Shown one piece after another: positions 35,781 to 44,566 of a stretch of 64,000 nt of DNA; position 1 is the first letter of the stretch, and every line of letters begins with the position of its first letter. Location: positions 3,472,001 through 3,536,000 of the forward strand of contig NZ_CP118631.1 of assembly GCF_028993635.1 (NCBI RefSeq), given 5' to 3'. The notes beneath the pieces were generated by a model, which was not told where the DNA came from, did no database searches, and saw only the letters and a program-made list of their open reading frames with translations. The position numbers and the translations under genes are program-made. Origin of the DNA: Mucilaginibacter sp. SJ. GTDB taxonomy: Bacteria > Bacteroidota > Bacteroidia > Sphingobacteriales > Sphingobacteriaceae.

Positions 35781-36416
35781 CAGCTTAGATGAAATCAAAT
35801 TCAAAAACTCGGTCCTGGTTTTTTCTTTCAGGAACTCACCCGTAAAGGCCGACGTGGTGGTTACCGAGTTTTGTTTTTGTACGCCGCGCATGCTCATGCA
35901 CAGGTGACGGCATTCAATTACCACACCAACGCCTACAGGGTTCAGTGTTTGCTGAATACAATCGCGGATTTCGTTTGTTAAACGTTCCTGCACCTGCAAA
36001 CGGCGGGCGAAAACATCAACCACACGCGGGATCTTACTTAAACCAACCACATGCCCGTTAGGGATGTAGGCCACGTGAGCCTTGCCAAAAAATGGCAGCA
36101 TATGGTGCTCGCACATCGAATAAACTTCAATGTCTTTTACTACTACCATCTGGCTGTAATCTTCCCTGAATTTGGCCGAGTTCAGGATCTCTTCTGCATT
36201 AAGTTCGTAACCGTGGGTTAAATAAAGCATGGCTTTGGCAACGCGTTCGGGGGTTTTTAACAAACCTTCGCGCTGGGCGTCTTCGCCTATCTGCTTTAAC
36301 ACGTTATGATAGTTACCTTTCAAACTATCAATCCGCTCCTGGTTATAACGATCTATTTTAATATATCCGCCGAAATCGTCATCGTCGGTATCCTGGCTAA
36401 ATTGTGAGTCGCTCAT
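35775..36416 (-). CDS. folE: GTP cyclohydrolase I
   Basis: A 213-residue GTP cyclohydrolase I with the zinc-binding cysteines/histidine CEHHMLPF and [12 protein letters not shown], plus the [10 protein letters not shown] and [16 protein letters not shown] motifs. It converts GTP to 7,8-dihydroneopterin triphosphate, the entry to folate and, with the queD product, to queuosine. Its start is 9 bp after the queD stop, so the two form an operon with queD first. The last codons and the stop lie inside a period-8 intergenic repeat. Confidence 0.96.
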   Translation of the reverse strand: MSDSQFSQDTDDDDFGGYIKIDRYNQERIDSLKGNYHNVLKQIGEDAQREGLLKTPERVAKAMLYLTHGYELNAEEILNSAKFREDYSQMVVVKDIEVYSMCEHHMLPFFGKAHVAYIPNGHVVGLSKIPRVVDVFARRLQVQERLTNEIRDCIQQTLNPVGVGVVIECRHLCMSMRGVQKQNSVTTTSAFTGEFLKEKTRTEFLNLISSKLS

Positions 36417-36425
36417 TTTATAAAA

Positions 36426-36845
36426 TTAACCGCCAAAATACTCGGCAGAATTATTTTCGGTTTCGTACAGCCTCACCGAGTGCAAAAATACGCCTTCGTA
36501 AGCCTCAATAGGTCCTTTTAACTGGTTAAAGATCTCAATGCAGAGCAACTCGGTCGATGCCATTTTGCCGGCCATAAAATCAACATCTTTATTGATGTTT
36601 TTATGGTCAAGCTTTTCGATAACGTACTCGTTAATAATTATCTTCAGCTCTTTTAAATCGATAAGATAGCCTGTAGCGTGCGTGACCTCTCCCTTTACAG
36701 TTACAAACAGGTTGTAATTGTGTCCATGCCAGTTGGGGTTGGCGCATTTGCCAAACACCTCAAAGTTTTTTTCAGCGCTCCATTCCTCACGGTACATCCG
36801 GTGAGCGGCATTAAAATGTTCCTTGCGCGTTATATGTATCATCAT
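36426..36845 (-). CDS. queD: 6-carboxytetrahydropterin synthase / PTPS family
   Basis: About 139 residues from the ATG at 36845 (or the adjacent one at 36842). The frame is open to 36869, but a promoter -7 element at 36859-36866 excludes that start. Zinc ligands are in EHFNAAHRM and PNWHGHNY, and the C-terminal catalytic region has LDHKNIN and the late glutamate of the family (VRLYETENNSAEYF). Length and folE linkage favour QueD, which makes 6-carboxytetrahydropterin for queuosine, over a biopterin-type PTPS. The catalytic Cys is in EVFGKCANPNWHGH, as in QueD. Confidence 0.9.
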   Translation of the reverse strand: MMIHITRKEHFNAAHRMYREEWSAEKNFEVFGKCANPNWHGHNYNLFVTVKGEVTHATGYLIDLKELKIIINEYVIEKLDHKNINKDVDFMAGKMASTELLCIEIFNQLKGPIEAYEGVFLHSVRLYETENNSAEYFGG

Positions 36846-36858
36846 AACAAATTGGGTG

Positions 36859-36866
36859 CAAATATA
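36859..36866 (-). promoter_or_regulatory. -7 element (TATATTTG) of queD-folE
   Basis: TATATTTG on the minus strand matches TAnnTTTG. It lies 14 bp before the ATG at 36845, so the leader is very short, and this fixes the queD start. Confidence 0.6.
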
Positions 36867-36917
36867 CAAAACAAAAACAGGGTAGTTGTTTTATATTAGC
36901 CGTCAAAATAATGCAAT

Positions 36918-37538
36918 ATGCTTATACTCATTGTTGCAGCTACCAAATTTGAGGTTGAGCCCCTGGTAAACCAATTGGGCAATAAGGTTGATGTATTAAT
37001 AACCGGTGCAGGCATGGTGCCAACAGCCTTTGGCCTGGCCCGGCAATTAAGCAATCATACGTACGATCTTGTTTTAAATCTCGGCATAGCAGGCAGTTTC
37101 GACCGTAATTTCCATTTAGGCGATGTGCTGGAAATAACCGAAGATACCTTTGCCGAACTTGGCGCCCAGGATGATGAAGCTTTTATCCCGATAGATACCC
37201 TTGGCTTTGGCGAAAGCGTTTTTTTGCCCACAACATCGCTTGAGCAGGTTTATCCCAACTTTTTCCTAAAAAAGGCAAAGGCTATAACCGTTAATACGGT
37301 GCACGGCCACGAGACATCCATCCAAAAAGTACAGCAACGGCTAAGCCCGCAACTGGAAAGCATGGAGGGCGCGGCCTTTTTTTACGCCTGCCGGCAGATG
37401 AACATACCGGGCCTACAGATCAGGGCAGTGTCAAATTACGTAGAAAAACGCAACCGAGAGGCCTGGAATATCGGGCTGGCCATTAAAAATCTGAATACAT
37501 TTGCCATCGACCTGGTGAACCAGATCATTAACAATTAA
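36918..37538 (+). CDS. mqnB: Futalosine hydrolase
   Basis: A 206-residue nucleoside-phosphorylase-fold protein. The strand VAATKFEVEPLV, the GAGMVPTAFGLARQL and LNLGIAGSFD loops, and the LESMEGAAFFYAC motif (catalytic Met/Glu region) match the MTA/futalosine nucleosidase family. The shape and the directly following mqnD identify futalosine hydrolase, which releases hypoxanthine from futalosine in the alternative menaquinone pathway. The stop and next start are 12 bp apart, so mqnB-mqnD is an operon. It is divergent from queD-folE. Confidence 0.93.
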   Translation: MLILIVAATKFEVEPLVNQLGNKVDVLITGAGMVPTAFGLARQLSNHTYDLVLNLGIAGSFDRNFHLGDVLEITEDTFAELGAQDDEAFIPIDTLGFGESVFLPTTSLEQVYPNFFLKKAKAITVNTVHGHETSIQKVQQRLSPQLESMEGAAFFYACRQMNIPGLQIRAVSNYVEKRNREAWNIGLAIKNLNTFAIDLVNQIINN

Positions 37539-37550
37539 TCTGCTACCCGT

Positions 37551-38420
37551 ATGAAACTAACCCTCGGATTTTCGCCCTGTCCTAACGATACTTTTATTTT
37601 TGATGCGCTAATCCACCATAAAATTGACACCGAAGGCCTGGAGTTTGAAGTATTTTATGATGATGTAGAAACACTTAACCAAAAAGCTTTTCGTGGCGAA
37701 CTGGATATTACCAAACTGAGCTATCACGCGTTTGCTTACGTAACAGATAAGTATGTACTGCTTGACTCGGGCAGCGCGCTGGGCTTTGGGGTAGGACCAT
37801 TGTTGATTTCGGATCAGGAAATTTCGATTTCGGATTTGGAAAAAGGAGAAATCCGAAATCGAAATTTCGAAATCAAAAATCCTTTGATCGGTATCCCGGG
37901 TAAATATACTACAGCCAACTTTTTATTAGGCCTTGCCTTTCCCGAAGCTGCCAACAAACAGGTACTGGTATTTTCGGATATTGAAGATGCCGTGCTTGAT
38001 GGCCGGATTGATATCGGCCTTATCATTCATGAAAACCGCTTTACCTACCAGGATAAAGGCCTCAAAAAGATCATCGACCTTGGCGATTACTGGGAAAAAC
38101 GCACAGGCTGTGCTATCCCCCTTGGCGGCATTGTAGCTAACCGTAATTTACCGCTGGATATTCAGCATAAAATAAACCGGGTACTGCGTAAATCCGTGGA
38201 GTTTGCTTTTGCTAACCCCAAATCAGGCTTAGAGTTTATCCGCCAACATGCCCAGGAAATGAGCGAAGAAGTGATGTACAAGCACATTGAACTTTATGTA
38301 AATCAATACTCAATTGAGCTGGGGGAAGAAGGGCGTAAAGCTATTAACCTGATGTTTGATACCGCATTGGAGAAGGGCATTATACCGGAGGTGAAGGATG
38401 GGATATATTTGACTGATTGA
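37551..38420 (+). CDS. mqnD: 1,4-dihydroxy-6-naphthoate synthase
   Basis: A 289-residue MqnD with the FSPCPNDTFIFDALIH start, TKLSYHAFAYV, GSALGFGVGPLL and PGKYTTANFLL substrate-binding motifs, and a C-terminal helical lobe. It makes dihydroxynaphthoate from cyclic dehypoxanthine futalosine. Between residues about 87 and 110 an unusual Ile/Lys/Glu-rich stretch (ISDLEKGEIRNRNFEIK) replaces the short loop before IPGKYTTANF. It is encoded by a 20-bp perfect inverted repeat (37818-37868) that reads through in frame. The enzyme probably tolerates it as a surface loop. Confidence 0.94.
   Translation: MKLTLGFSPCPNDTFIFDALIHHKIDTEGLEFEVFYDDVETLNQKAFRGELDITKLSYHAFAYVTDKYVLLDSGSALGFGVGPLLISDQEISISDLEKGEIRNRNFEIKNPLIGIPGKYTTANFLLGLAFPEAANKQVLVFSDIEDAVLDGRIDIGLIIHENRFTYQDKGLKKIIDLGDYWEKRTGCAIPLGGIVANRNLPLDIQHKINRVLRKSVEFAFANPKSGLEFIRQHAQEMSEEVMYKHIELYVNQYSIELGEEGRKAINLMFDTALEKGIIPEVKDGIYLTD
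37818..37868. repeat. Perfect 20-bp inverted repeat inside mqnD
   Basis: GAAATTTCGATTTCGGATTT (37818-37837), an 11-base loop, and its exact reverse complement (37849-37868). It is built of ATTTCG-like words at about 7-bp period, like the intergenic palindromes here. It lies in frame within the coding sequence and adds about 22 residues, by comparison with the loop expected in MqnD. Confidence 0.8.
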
Positions 38421-38476
38421 TTAGGTACAGCAGTAAAGTATGAAGCTATAATGATAAATATTCTACTTGTTTTAAT

Positions 38477-38498
38477 TATATTTGTGTAGCAGGGAGGA
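38477..38498 (+). promoter_or_regulatory. -7 element and strong ribosome-binding site of the antitoxin gene
   Basis: TATATTTG (38477-38484) matches TAnnTTTG. AGGGAGGA (38491-38498) is an almost perfect Shine-Dalgarno, 4 bases before the ATG at 38503, unusual for this phylum. Confidence 0.55.
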
Positions 38499-38502
38499 TT
38501 AA

Positions 38503-38736
38503 ATGAAGACAACAAAAATTAAAATAGAGGAACTCAAAACTCCATACATGCCACCAATACCTAAATCATATTCGGTAGAAGAGATTCTGGCCGCTGGCGG
38601 TGCTACAGCCTTCGCAAATAAAATGGGTAAAAATCCCGAGAATATCGAAACCGTTCTTGAGGCTTTGCCCGATGATGGCTTTTTAACTGATGAAGATGTC
38701 AAAGCCGCACTTGAAATTTTGAGAGAGAAAAGATGA
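38503..38736 (+). CDS. Antitoxin of a PIN-type toxin-antitoxin pair
   Basis: A 77-residue acidic protein. The N-terminus is a short strand (KTTKIKIEELKTPYMPPIP), followed by helical segments (YSVEEILAAGGATAFANKMG, FLTDEDVKAALEILREKR). No standard DNA-binding motif is evident. The last base pairs overlap the downstream PIN-domain remnant by the 4-bp ATGA arrangement, the usual coupled order with the antitoxin first. It has a strong ribosome-binding site. The antitoxin looks intact although the toxin is broken. Confidence 0.65.
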   Translation: MKTTKIKIEELKTPYMPPIPKSYSVEEILAAGGATAFANKMGKNPENIETVLEALPDDGFLTDEDVKAALEILREKR

Positions 38737-39185
38737 ATTTATTGTTTGATACCAACATTTTCATTTTTATATCAAGATATCCCAAACTGAAACTTTTAAG
38801 TACAGTCATCAACCCCAATAACCGAAAATTGTATGTTTCTGTTGTTACTATTGCCGAATTACGATCTATTGCACTTCAAAACAATTGGGCAAAAGAAAAA
38901 TGAGACTTTATTCAACCAATAATAGATGAAAGCTATCAGGTAGAGGCCTCACAAACGCTTGTTAATTCTTATTCACAAATTGACGCCTACTCATAACGTC
39001 GCAACCTCATTTCAAGATTATCAATTTGCTACCCCTCGCAATATGGCAAAAATGATTTGTGGATAGCGGCAACCGCCGCACTGCTTGGGTTAACATTAGT
39101 AACCACCGATAAAGATTTTGACCATCTTCACCAAATTTTTATGGAGGTAAAACATATTTCACCCCAAACACTTATGCCAAAATAA
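38733..39185 (+). pseudogene. PIN-domain (VapC-like) toxin with two nonsense codons
   Basis: A single frame of 150 codons begins at the ATG overlapping the antitoxin stop. It carries all PIN acidic motifs: FDTNIFIF near the start, VTIAELRS, YGKNDLWIAATAALLG and TTDKDFDHL. It is interrupted by TGA at 38901-38903 and TAA at 38994-38996. Both are one C-to-T step from CGA (Arg) and CAA (Gln). An intact copy would be a VapC-type RNase. The truncated 56-residue N-terminal piece lacks the catalytic C-terminal half, so the toxin should be inactive. Confidence 0.85.
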
Positions 39186-39240
39186 AAAGGGACGCACCAA
39201 AATGTATCCCTGTTTTGTTCATGTTGATTTCAATCAGCTC

Positions 39241-40425
39241 TCAATACAACAAAGCGTCATACGGATACCTTTCGGTGTGTATAGCCTTCACTTCCTTATA
39301 AAGCAAGGCCCTGAACTCCTCCACATTTTCCTTTTTCGTTGCCGAGATAAATATGGCCGGCGCGTTATTCTTGGCCATCCAGCTTTGTTTAAAGTCTTCC
39401 AGGGTCAATGGCTCTTCCTGCTGCGGCACATGGTGGTCTTCGGGTTTAAAGGCATCTATTTTGTTAAATACCGTAATGATGCGTTTATCGATAGCACCGA
39501 TATCTTTCAGGGTTTCGTTAACCGTACGGATCTGATCTTCAAAATTAGGGTGCGAAATATCTACTACATGGATCAGGATATCCGCCTCGCGGGTTTCATC
39601 AAGCGTTGATTTAAAGCATTCAACCAAATGGTGGGGCAGCTTACGGATAAAACCTACCGTGTCCGACATCAGGAAGGGCAGGTTCTCGATCACAACTTTC
39701 CTCACCGTAGTATCCAGTGTGGCAAACAGCTTATTCTCCGCAAACACTTCCGATTTGGCTATCATGTTCATGATAGTCGATTTACCTACGTTGGTATAAC
39801 CAACCAGGGCGGTACGCACCAGTTGATGGCGGTTTTTGCGCTGGGTTTCGTTCTGCTTATCTATCTGCTTCAGTTTATCCTTTAGTAAGGAGATCTTATT
39901 CAGGATCAAACGGCGGTCGGTTTCAATTTGCGACTCACCCGGGCCGCGCATACCAATACCACCCTTCTGGCGTTCCAGGTGGGTCCAGAGGCGGGTAAGG
40001 CGGGGCAGCAGGTATTGTAGCTGAGCCAACTCAACCTGGGTTTTAGCTTGTGCTGTTTGTGCACGACTGGCGAAAATATCCAGGATGAGGTTATTCCGAT
40101 CCAGGATCTTTACCTGTAGTTCGTTCTCAATATTTCGTAATTGTGAAGGCGAAAGCCCATCATCAAAAATAACTATATCAATTTCTTCTTCTTTAACGTA
40201 GGCTTTAATATCTTCCAGCTTGCCCGAGCCAACAAAGGTTGCCCTGTCCGGGCGCTGTAGTTTTTGAGTGAAATGGCTCACCGTTAACGCTCCCGCGGTG
40301 CTGGCTAAAAACTCCAGCTCTTCCAGGTGTTCCTTCTCAATCTCGTCGGTTTCATTGGGCGTTATTACGCCCACAAGTACAGCTTTTTCCTGCTTCACAG
40401 CAGTATCATAAAATTTTTGTTTCAT
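39241..40425 (-). CDS. hflX: GTPase HflX
   Basis: A 394-residue HflX with the N-terminal glycine-poor domain (FDDGLSPSQLRNIE), the linker QTAQAKTQVELAQLQYLLPRL, the signature RKGGIGMRGPGESQIETDRR-like stretch, and the G-domain (GYTNVGKST, DTVGFIRKLP, NKID, SATKKENVE). It is a ribosome-splitting GTPase that acts on stalled 70S ribosomes under stress. The length is normal and the gene monocistronic; the convergent PIN remnant ends 56 bp away. Confidence 0.95.
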   Translation of the reverse strand: MKQKFYDTAVKQEKAVLVGVITPNETDEIEKEHLEELEFLASTAGALTVSHFTQKLQRPDRATFVGSGKLEDIKAYVKEEEIDIVIFDDGLSPSQLRNIENELQVKILDRNNLILDIFASRAQTAQAKTQVELAQLQYLLPRLTRLWTHLERQKGGIGMRGPGESQIETDRRLILNKISLLKDKLKQIDKQNETQRKNRHQLVRTALVGYTNVGKSTIMNMIAKSEVFAENKLFATLDTTVRKVVIENLPFLMSDTVGFIRKLPHHLVECFKSTLDETREADILIHVVDISHPNFEDQIRTVNETLKDIGAIDKRIITVFNKIDAFKPEDHHVPQQEEPLTLEDFKQSWMAKNNAPAIFISATKKENVEEFRALLYKEVKAIHTERYPYDALLY

Positions 40426-40576
40426 TAATTACAGTATATCAATCCGAATGCCAGTTAAATAAATGTACGTAAATGGGGCTATGAAATAAAATTTTAATGT
40501 CAAAATAACATAAGCGGAGGTAAATTTATGACAGGAGGTTTCATTAAAAAAAATTAAATTAAAATGACTAAAAAAA

Positions 40577-40611
40577 TTTGTTTTTAAATATTCCGGTAAT
40601 TGTTATTTTTG
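40577..40611 (+). promoter_or_regulatory. Promoter of the DUF3857-aat-ruvC unit
   Basis: TTTG (40577-40580) and TATTTTTG (40604-40611), 23 bases apart, fit the TTTG / TAnnTTTG pattern. The predicted start near 40617 supports the ATG at 40633 over a start at 40600. Confidence 0.5.
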
Positions 40612-40632
40612 ATTCGATTAAACCTCATCACG

Positions 40633-42612
40633 ATGAACAGGCTTTTATTACTGCTTGGAGCAGCCCTATTTGCGTTACCGGTTACCGCTCAAAAAACCGC
40701 CCTTCCCACTAAAATTTTACCCTTTGGCAAAATTGAAATCGCCGACCTTGAAATGGCCAAATGCGATTTTGAGCCCGATGCCAATGCCGAAGTCCTTTTT
40801 AACAAAGGCGATGTTTATTACGATAGTTCATTTGACATTAGCGGCGAGTATCACAAACGGATCAAGATTTTTAACGATAATGGTAAAGATGAAGCCAACA
40901 TCCGTATTGAATATTACGGCGGTAACCGGCTGGAATATATTACCGATGTGCAAGCCGAAACCATTAACCTGGTTAACGGAAAGCCCGAAATAACCAAACT
41001 GGATAAAAAACTTATCTATACCCAAGCCATTGATAAGGTACGCAGCGCTATTGTTTTTTCAATGCCAAACGTTAAAGCGGGGTCGGTAATTGAATACAAG
41101 TATAAATATCATACCGCTTCGATAAGCAATTTTCCGTCGTGGGATTTTCAGCAAAAAATCCCGGTGCGGTACAGCGAGTTGGATACATCTATTCCCGATC
41201 TGCTATATTTCCGCACGGTGAACCACGTTTGGATGCCTTATTCAAAAGAAACCCATAAATCAGATGCCCGCACCATGCCCGGTACAAATCCTTTATCATA
41301 TAATGATGAAAAAGATTTCAGGGTTATGGAAAACATCCCGTCGCTGCATGATGAGCCATACATGCGCTCATATACTGACAATATCATGTCGTTACAGTTT
41401 AATCTTACTTCTGTAAAATCAAGCTATGGCTTTTACAAGTCATATTCAGATACCTGGGCTAAAGTGGGCGGTCTTATTGCCGATGATGAAGATTTTGGCG
41501 GCCAGTTAAAACGTAAATTAAAAGATGAAGAGCCAATTATCACCAAAGCCAAAACATTTAAAACTGATGATGAAAAAATAGCTTATGTTTTTAACCAGGT
41601 AAAAACCCTTATGAAATGGGATGGTGTTGACCGCTGGTATACAAACGATGGTACTTACCGGGCCTGGGAAAAGAAAACGGGCAACTCGGCCGAGGTTAAT
41701 ATTATTTTATACCACCTGCTTAAGCAATCGGGCATTAAGGAAATCTACCCTATGATTGTGAGCACCCGTGAACACGGAAAAGTGAACCGCTTCAACACTT
41801 CGCTTTCGCAGTTTAACCGCGCAGTGGTTTACATTCCGGTGGATAGCACAAAAGAGTATATCCTTGATGCTACAAACAAATACAATTTATATAACGAAAC
41901 ACCCGATATGTTACTGAATTCATCGGGTTTGTATATTGATAAGCAGGCCAACACTTATGATATGCTTTATATTACAAAAGAAAGCCCGGCCAGGCAGGTG
42001 GTTATGATCAATGCCGACATTAAGGCGGACAGCAAAATGACCGGAACTGCAGATATCAGCAGCTTCAGCTATCACAAAATAAGCAGTGTTGAACGTTATA
42101 AAACCGATGGTGAAAAAAAATATATCGACTATATAAAGGCCAACGACAACAACCTTAAAATATCATCATTAAAAATGAGGGATATGGAGTCAGATACCCT
42201 GCCACTGGTACAAAATATAGCTTTTGACCTGGAGCTCACCGGTTCCGACGGAACATATATTTATTTTAACCCCAACCTTTTTACACCTATACGTACCAAC
42301 CCTTTCCTGAGCGAAAAGCGCGCTACTGATATCGACTTTGGGCACCGTAACAGGTATGAGATAAACGGCACCTACAAAATTCCGGCAGGTTACAAAATTG
42401 ATGCCCTGCCTAAAAGCATTCGCATGGTTATGCCCGATCAAAGCATAAGCCTTAAACGTTTTATTGCCGAACAGGACGGAATGATTGTAGTGCGATATGT
42501 TATTTCATACGAAAAGGCTTTTTACGAAAAGGAAAGTTATCCCGAGTTAAGAGAATTTTACAAACAAATGCAGGATATGCTTACCGAGCAAATAGTACTT
42601 AAAAAAGCCTGA
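40633..42612 (+). CDS. Exported DUF3857 / transglutaminase-like protein, inactive-site version
   Basis: About 659 residues from the ATG at 40633 with a signal peptide (LLLLLGAALFALPVTAQ). A DUF3857 domain (about 50-230) with SVIEYKYKYHTA is followed by a transglutaminase-like fold (about 310-420) and a beta-rich DUF3858-like C-terminus. In the transglutaminase region the usual YGDCKD-type active-site segment is replaced by TGNSAEVNIILYHLLKQSG, so the catalytic cysteine is missing while the STREHG strand remains. It is probably a structural or binding protein of the periplasm. It lies 8 bp upstream of an active-site-bearing paralogue, and the pair is co-transcribed. Confidence 0.85.
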   Translation: MNRLLLLLGAALFALPVTAQKTALPTKILPFGKIEIADLEMAKCDFEPDANAEVLFNKGDVYYDSSFDISGEYHKRIKIFNDNGKDEANIRIEYYGGNRLEYITDVQAETINLVNGKPEITKLDKKLIYTQAIDKVRSAIVFSMPNVKAGSVIEYKYKYHTASISNFPSWDFQQKIPVRYSELDTSIPDLLYFRTVNHVWMPYSKETHKSDARTMPGTNPLSYNDEKDFRVMENIPSLHDEPYMRSYTDNIMSLQFNLTSVKSSYGFYKSYSDTWAKVGGLIADDEDFGGQLKRKLKDEEPIITKAKTFKTDDEKIAYVFNQVKTLMKWDGVDRWYTNDGTYRAWEKKTGNSAEVNIILYHLLKQSGIKEIYPMIVSTREHGKVNRFNTSLSQFNRAVVYIPVDSTKEYILDATNKYNLYNETPDMLLNSSGLYIDKQANTYDMLYITKESPARQVVMINADIKADSKMTGTADISSFSYHKISSVERYKTDGEKKYIDYIKANDNNLKISSLKMRDMESDTLPLVQNIAFDLELTGSDGTYIYFNPNLFTPIRTNPFLSEKRATDIDFGHRNRYEINGTYKIPAGYKIDALPKSIRMVMPDQSISLKRFIAEQDGMIVVRYVISYEKAFYEKESYPELREFYKQMQDMLTEQIVLKKA

Positions 42613-42620
42613 TCGATAAC

Positions 42621-44555
42621 ATGTGTACCCAATATTTTAACAGGCTGCTAATGGTTGCAGCTATACTCATTTTAGCGGCCAAAAGTTATAGCCAGGATAA
42701 GAACCTTCCGAAAGAATTTTATATAGCATCAACCATTCCCGATTCATTGAAAGAGGAAGCAAATTCGGTTGTGCGGTATTCTTCAGACGAGGTTACAGTA
42801 AAAGCAGCTGGTAAAATGACCATAAAGCATCACGCCATCATCACCGTTTTAAATGAAAAAGGTGATGCCGCTGCCCAACTTGGCCTCGGTTATGATAAAA
42901 AATTCAGCAGTGTTGATGATGTACAAATGCTGGTTTATAACGCCGGTGGAACGATGATAAAAAAATACCACAAAAGTGATTTTTATGACCACGCTGCTAC
43001 TGATGGGATCTCTATTGTAACCGACGACAGGGTGCTGGTCATGGAGCATCCCATATCTGCATATCCCACTACTATTGAGGTAATTTTTGAGGAGGACATG
43101 AACAGTTACCTCGATTTGGGCGAATGGGAAATTCAACGGCCCGAGCGGGCAGTCCAAAACGCGGAGTATACCGTCCTGGTCAATCCTTCGGTAGGTTTCA
43201 GGTACATGAATAAAAATACTGCCATCAAGCCCGAAAAAACACCTGCCGGAGAGTTTGAAAAATACACCTGGCATGTAAAAAATTTAAAAGCTGTAAAGCC
43301 CGAAGACGACGCTGAATCATGGCAGGTTATGCCGCGGATCATGTTTGCAGCAAACTCATTCCAGTTTGGTGGTATTCCCGGCGATATCAGCACCTGGCAA
43401 AATTTTGGCAAATGGCTGCAGGCCCTCAATGCAGACGTATGCTCGCTTAGTCCGGAGCGGATAGCCGAGGTTAAAAAAATGACGGCCGACTTTAAAACCG
43501 ACAAAGAGAAAACGAAGTTCTTATACCAATACATGCAGCAAAACATGCGTTATGTAAGTATCCAGCTCGGCATTGGAGGTTTAAAGCCATTCCCGGCTAC
43601 ATTTGTCGACCAGAAAAAGTATGGCGATTGCAAGGCATTATCAAACTACATGTATGCCTTATTAAAGGCAGCTGATATTCCATCGTATTATGCCATAATA
43701 AACGCAGGCTCAAACGGAGAGCCAGCTGATCCTGCATTTCCAAGCGATCCCTTTAATCACATTATTTTATGTGTACCTTTTAAAGGTGATACTACCTGGC
43801 TTGAGTGTACCAATATGCAAAAGCCATTTGGCAAGCTTGGCCCATTTACCGAAAACAGGTATGCATTGCTGGTTACCGAAGATGGAGGCAAACTGGTTAA
43901 AACTCCGCGCAGCAGAGATATTGACAACCAATTTAATAGCGAGGCGCATGTGGTACTTGACGCGGATGGCGGCGCAAAGGCAACACTTAAAATTTTAAGC
44001 ACAGGCGAATATCGCGATGATTACCTGGGTATAGCCGCCTTAAAAACCGACGAGCAAAAACAGGTACTGATTAAGATGCTGAACATGAAGCAGCCATCAC
44101 TTTTTGAGTTCAAGCCATCAACAGATAAAGATGGTACAAAAGAACTGGACATTGAGCTGGAGTACGATAAATTTTGCGATGTATCGGCGGGCAACAAGCA
44201 ATTTTACAAACCCCGTGTTTTTGATCTGTGGAAAACAACCGTACCCATACTTGAAAAACGGAAAAGCGATTTTTTCTTTGAAATCCCCATGCTAAAAACC
44301 TGCGTTACCACTATTGATCTGCCTGCCGGCTTTGAAATTGACGCCCTGCCAACCGATCAAAGCCTTAAATTTACTTACGGTACTTATGATGTTAAGTATG
44401 TTTATGACGCAACTAAAAACCAGGTGGTAAGCACTACCAAATTCAATTTAAAAAACCACGTGATTCCGGCTGCCAAATACACCGAGATGCAGGTTTATAT
44501 GGATGCTATAGCCAAAGCCCAAAATAAAAAGCTGGTGATCCGCCGTAAAGCATAA
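42621..44555 (+). CDS. Exported DUF3857 / transglutaminase domain protein
   Basis: A 644-residue paralogue of the previous gene. A signal peptide (LLMVAAILILAAKSYSQ), DUF3857 (about 60-240), a transglutaminase domain with the catalytic cysteine in KKYGDCKALSNYM and a histidine in PFNHIILCVPF, then a beta-rich C-terminal domain. The active-site triad looks present. The probable role is peptide or cell-surface crosslinking or hydrolysis in the periplasm; the substrate is unknown. It is the second gene of a unit that continues with aat and ruvC. Confidence 0.87.
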   Translation: MCTQYFNRLLMVAAILILAAKSYSQDKNLPKEFYIASTIPDSLKEEANSVVRYSSDEVTVKAAGKMTIKHHAIITVLNEKGDAAAQLGLGYDKKFSSVDDVQMLVYNAGGTMIKKYHKSDFYDHAATDGISIVTDDRVLVMEHPISAYPTTIEVIFEEDMNSYLDLGEWEIQRPERAVQNAEYTVLVNPSVGFRYMNKNTAIKPEKTPAGEFEKYTWHVKNLKAVKPEDDAESWQVMPRIMFAANSFQFGGIPGDISTWQNFGKWLQALNADVCSLSPERIAEVKKMTADFKTDKEKTKFLYQYMQQNMRYVSIQLGIGGLKPFPATFVDQKKYGDCKALSNYMYALLKAADIPSYYAIINAGSNGEPADPAFPSDPFNHIILCVPFKGDTTWLECTNMQKPFGKLGPFTENRYALLVTEDGGKLVKTPRSRDIDNQFNSEAHVVLDADGGAKATLKILSTGEYRDDYLGIAALKTDEQKQVLIKMLNMKQPSLFEFKPSTDKDGTKELDIELEYDKFCDVSAGNKQFYKPRVFDLWKTTVPILEKRKSDFFFEIPMLKTCVTTIDLPAGFEIDALPTDQSLKFTYGTYDVKYVYDATKNQVVSTTKFNLKNHVIPAAKYTEMQVYMDAIAKAQNKKLVIRRKA

Positions 44556-44566
44556 ATTTGCGCCTG

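Noticed and set aside
38901..38903. UGA read-through or selenocysteine in the PIN gene
   Set aside because: A second stop (TAA) follows in the same frame, no SECIS-like hairpin is apparent, and PIN proteins use no selenocysteine.
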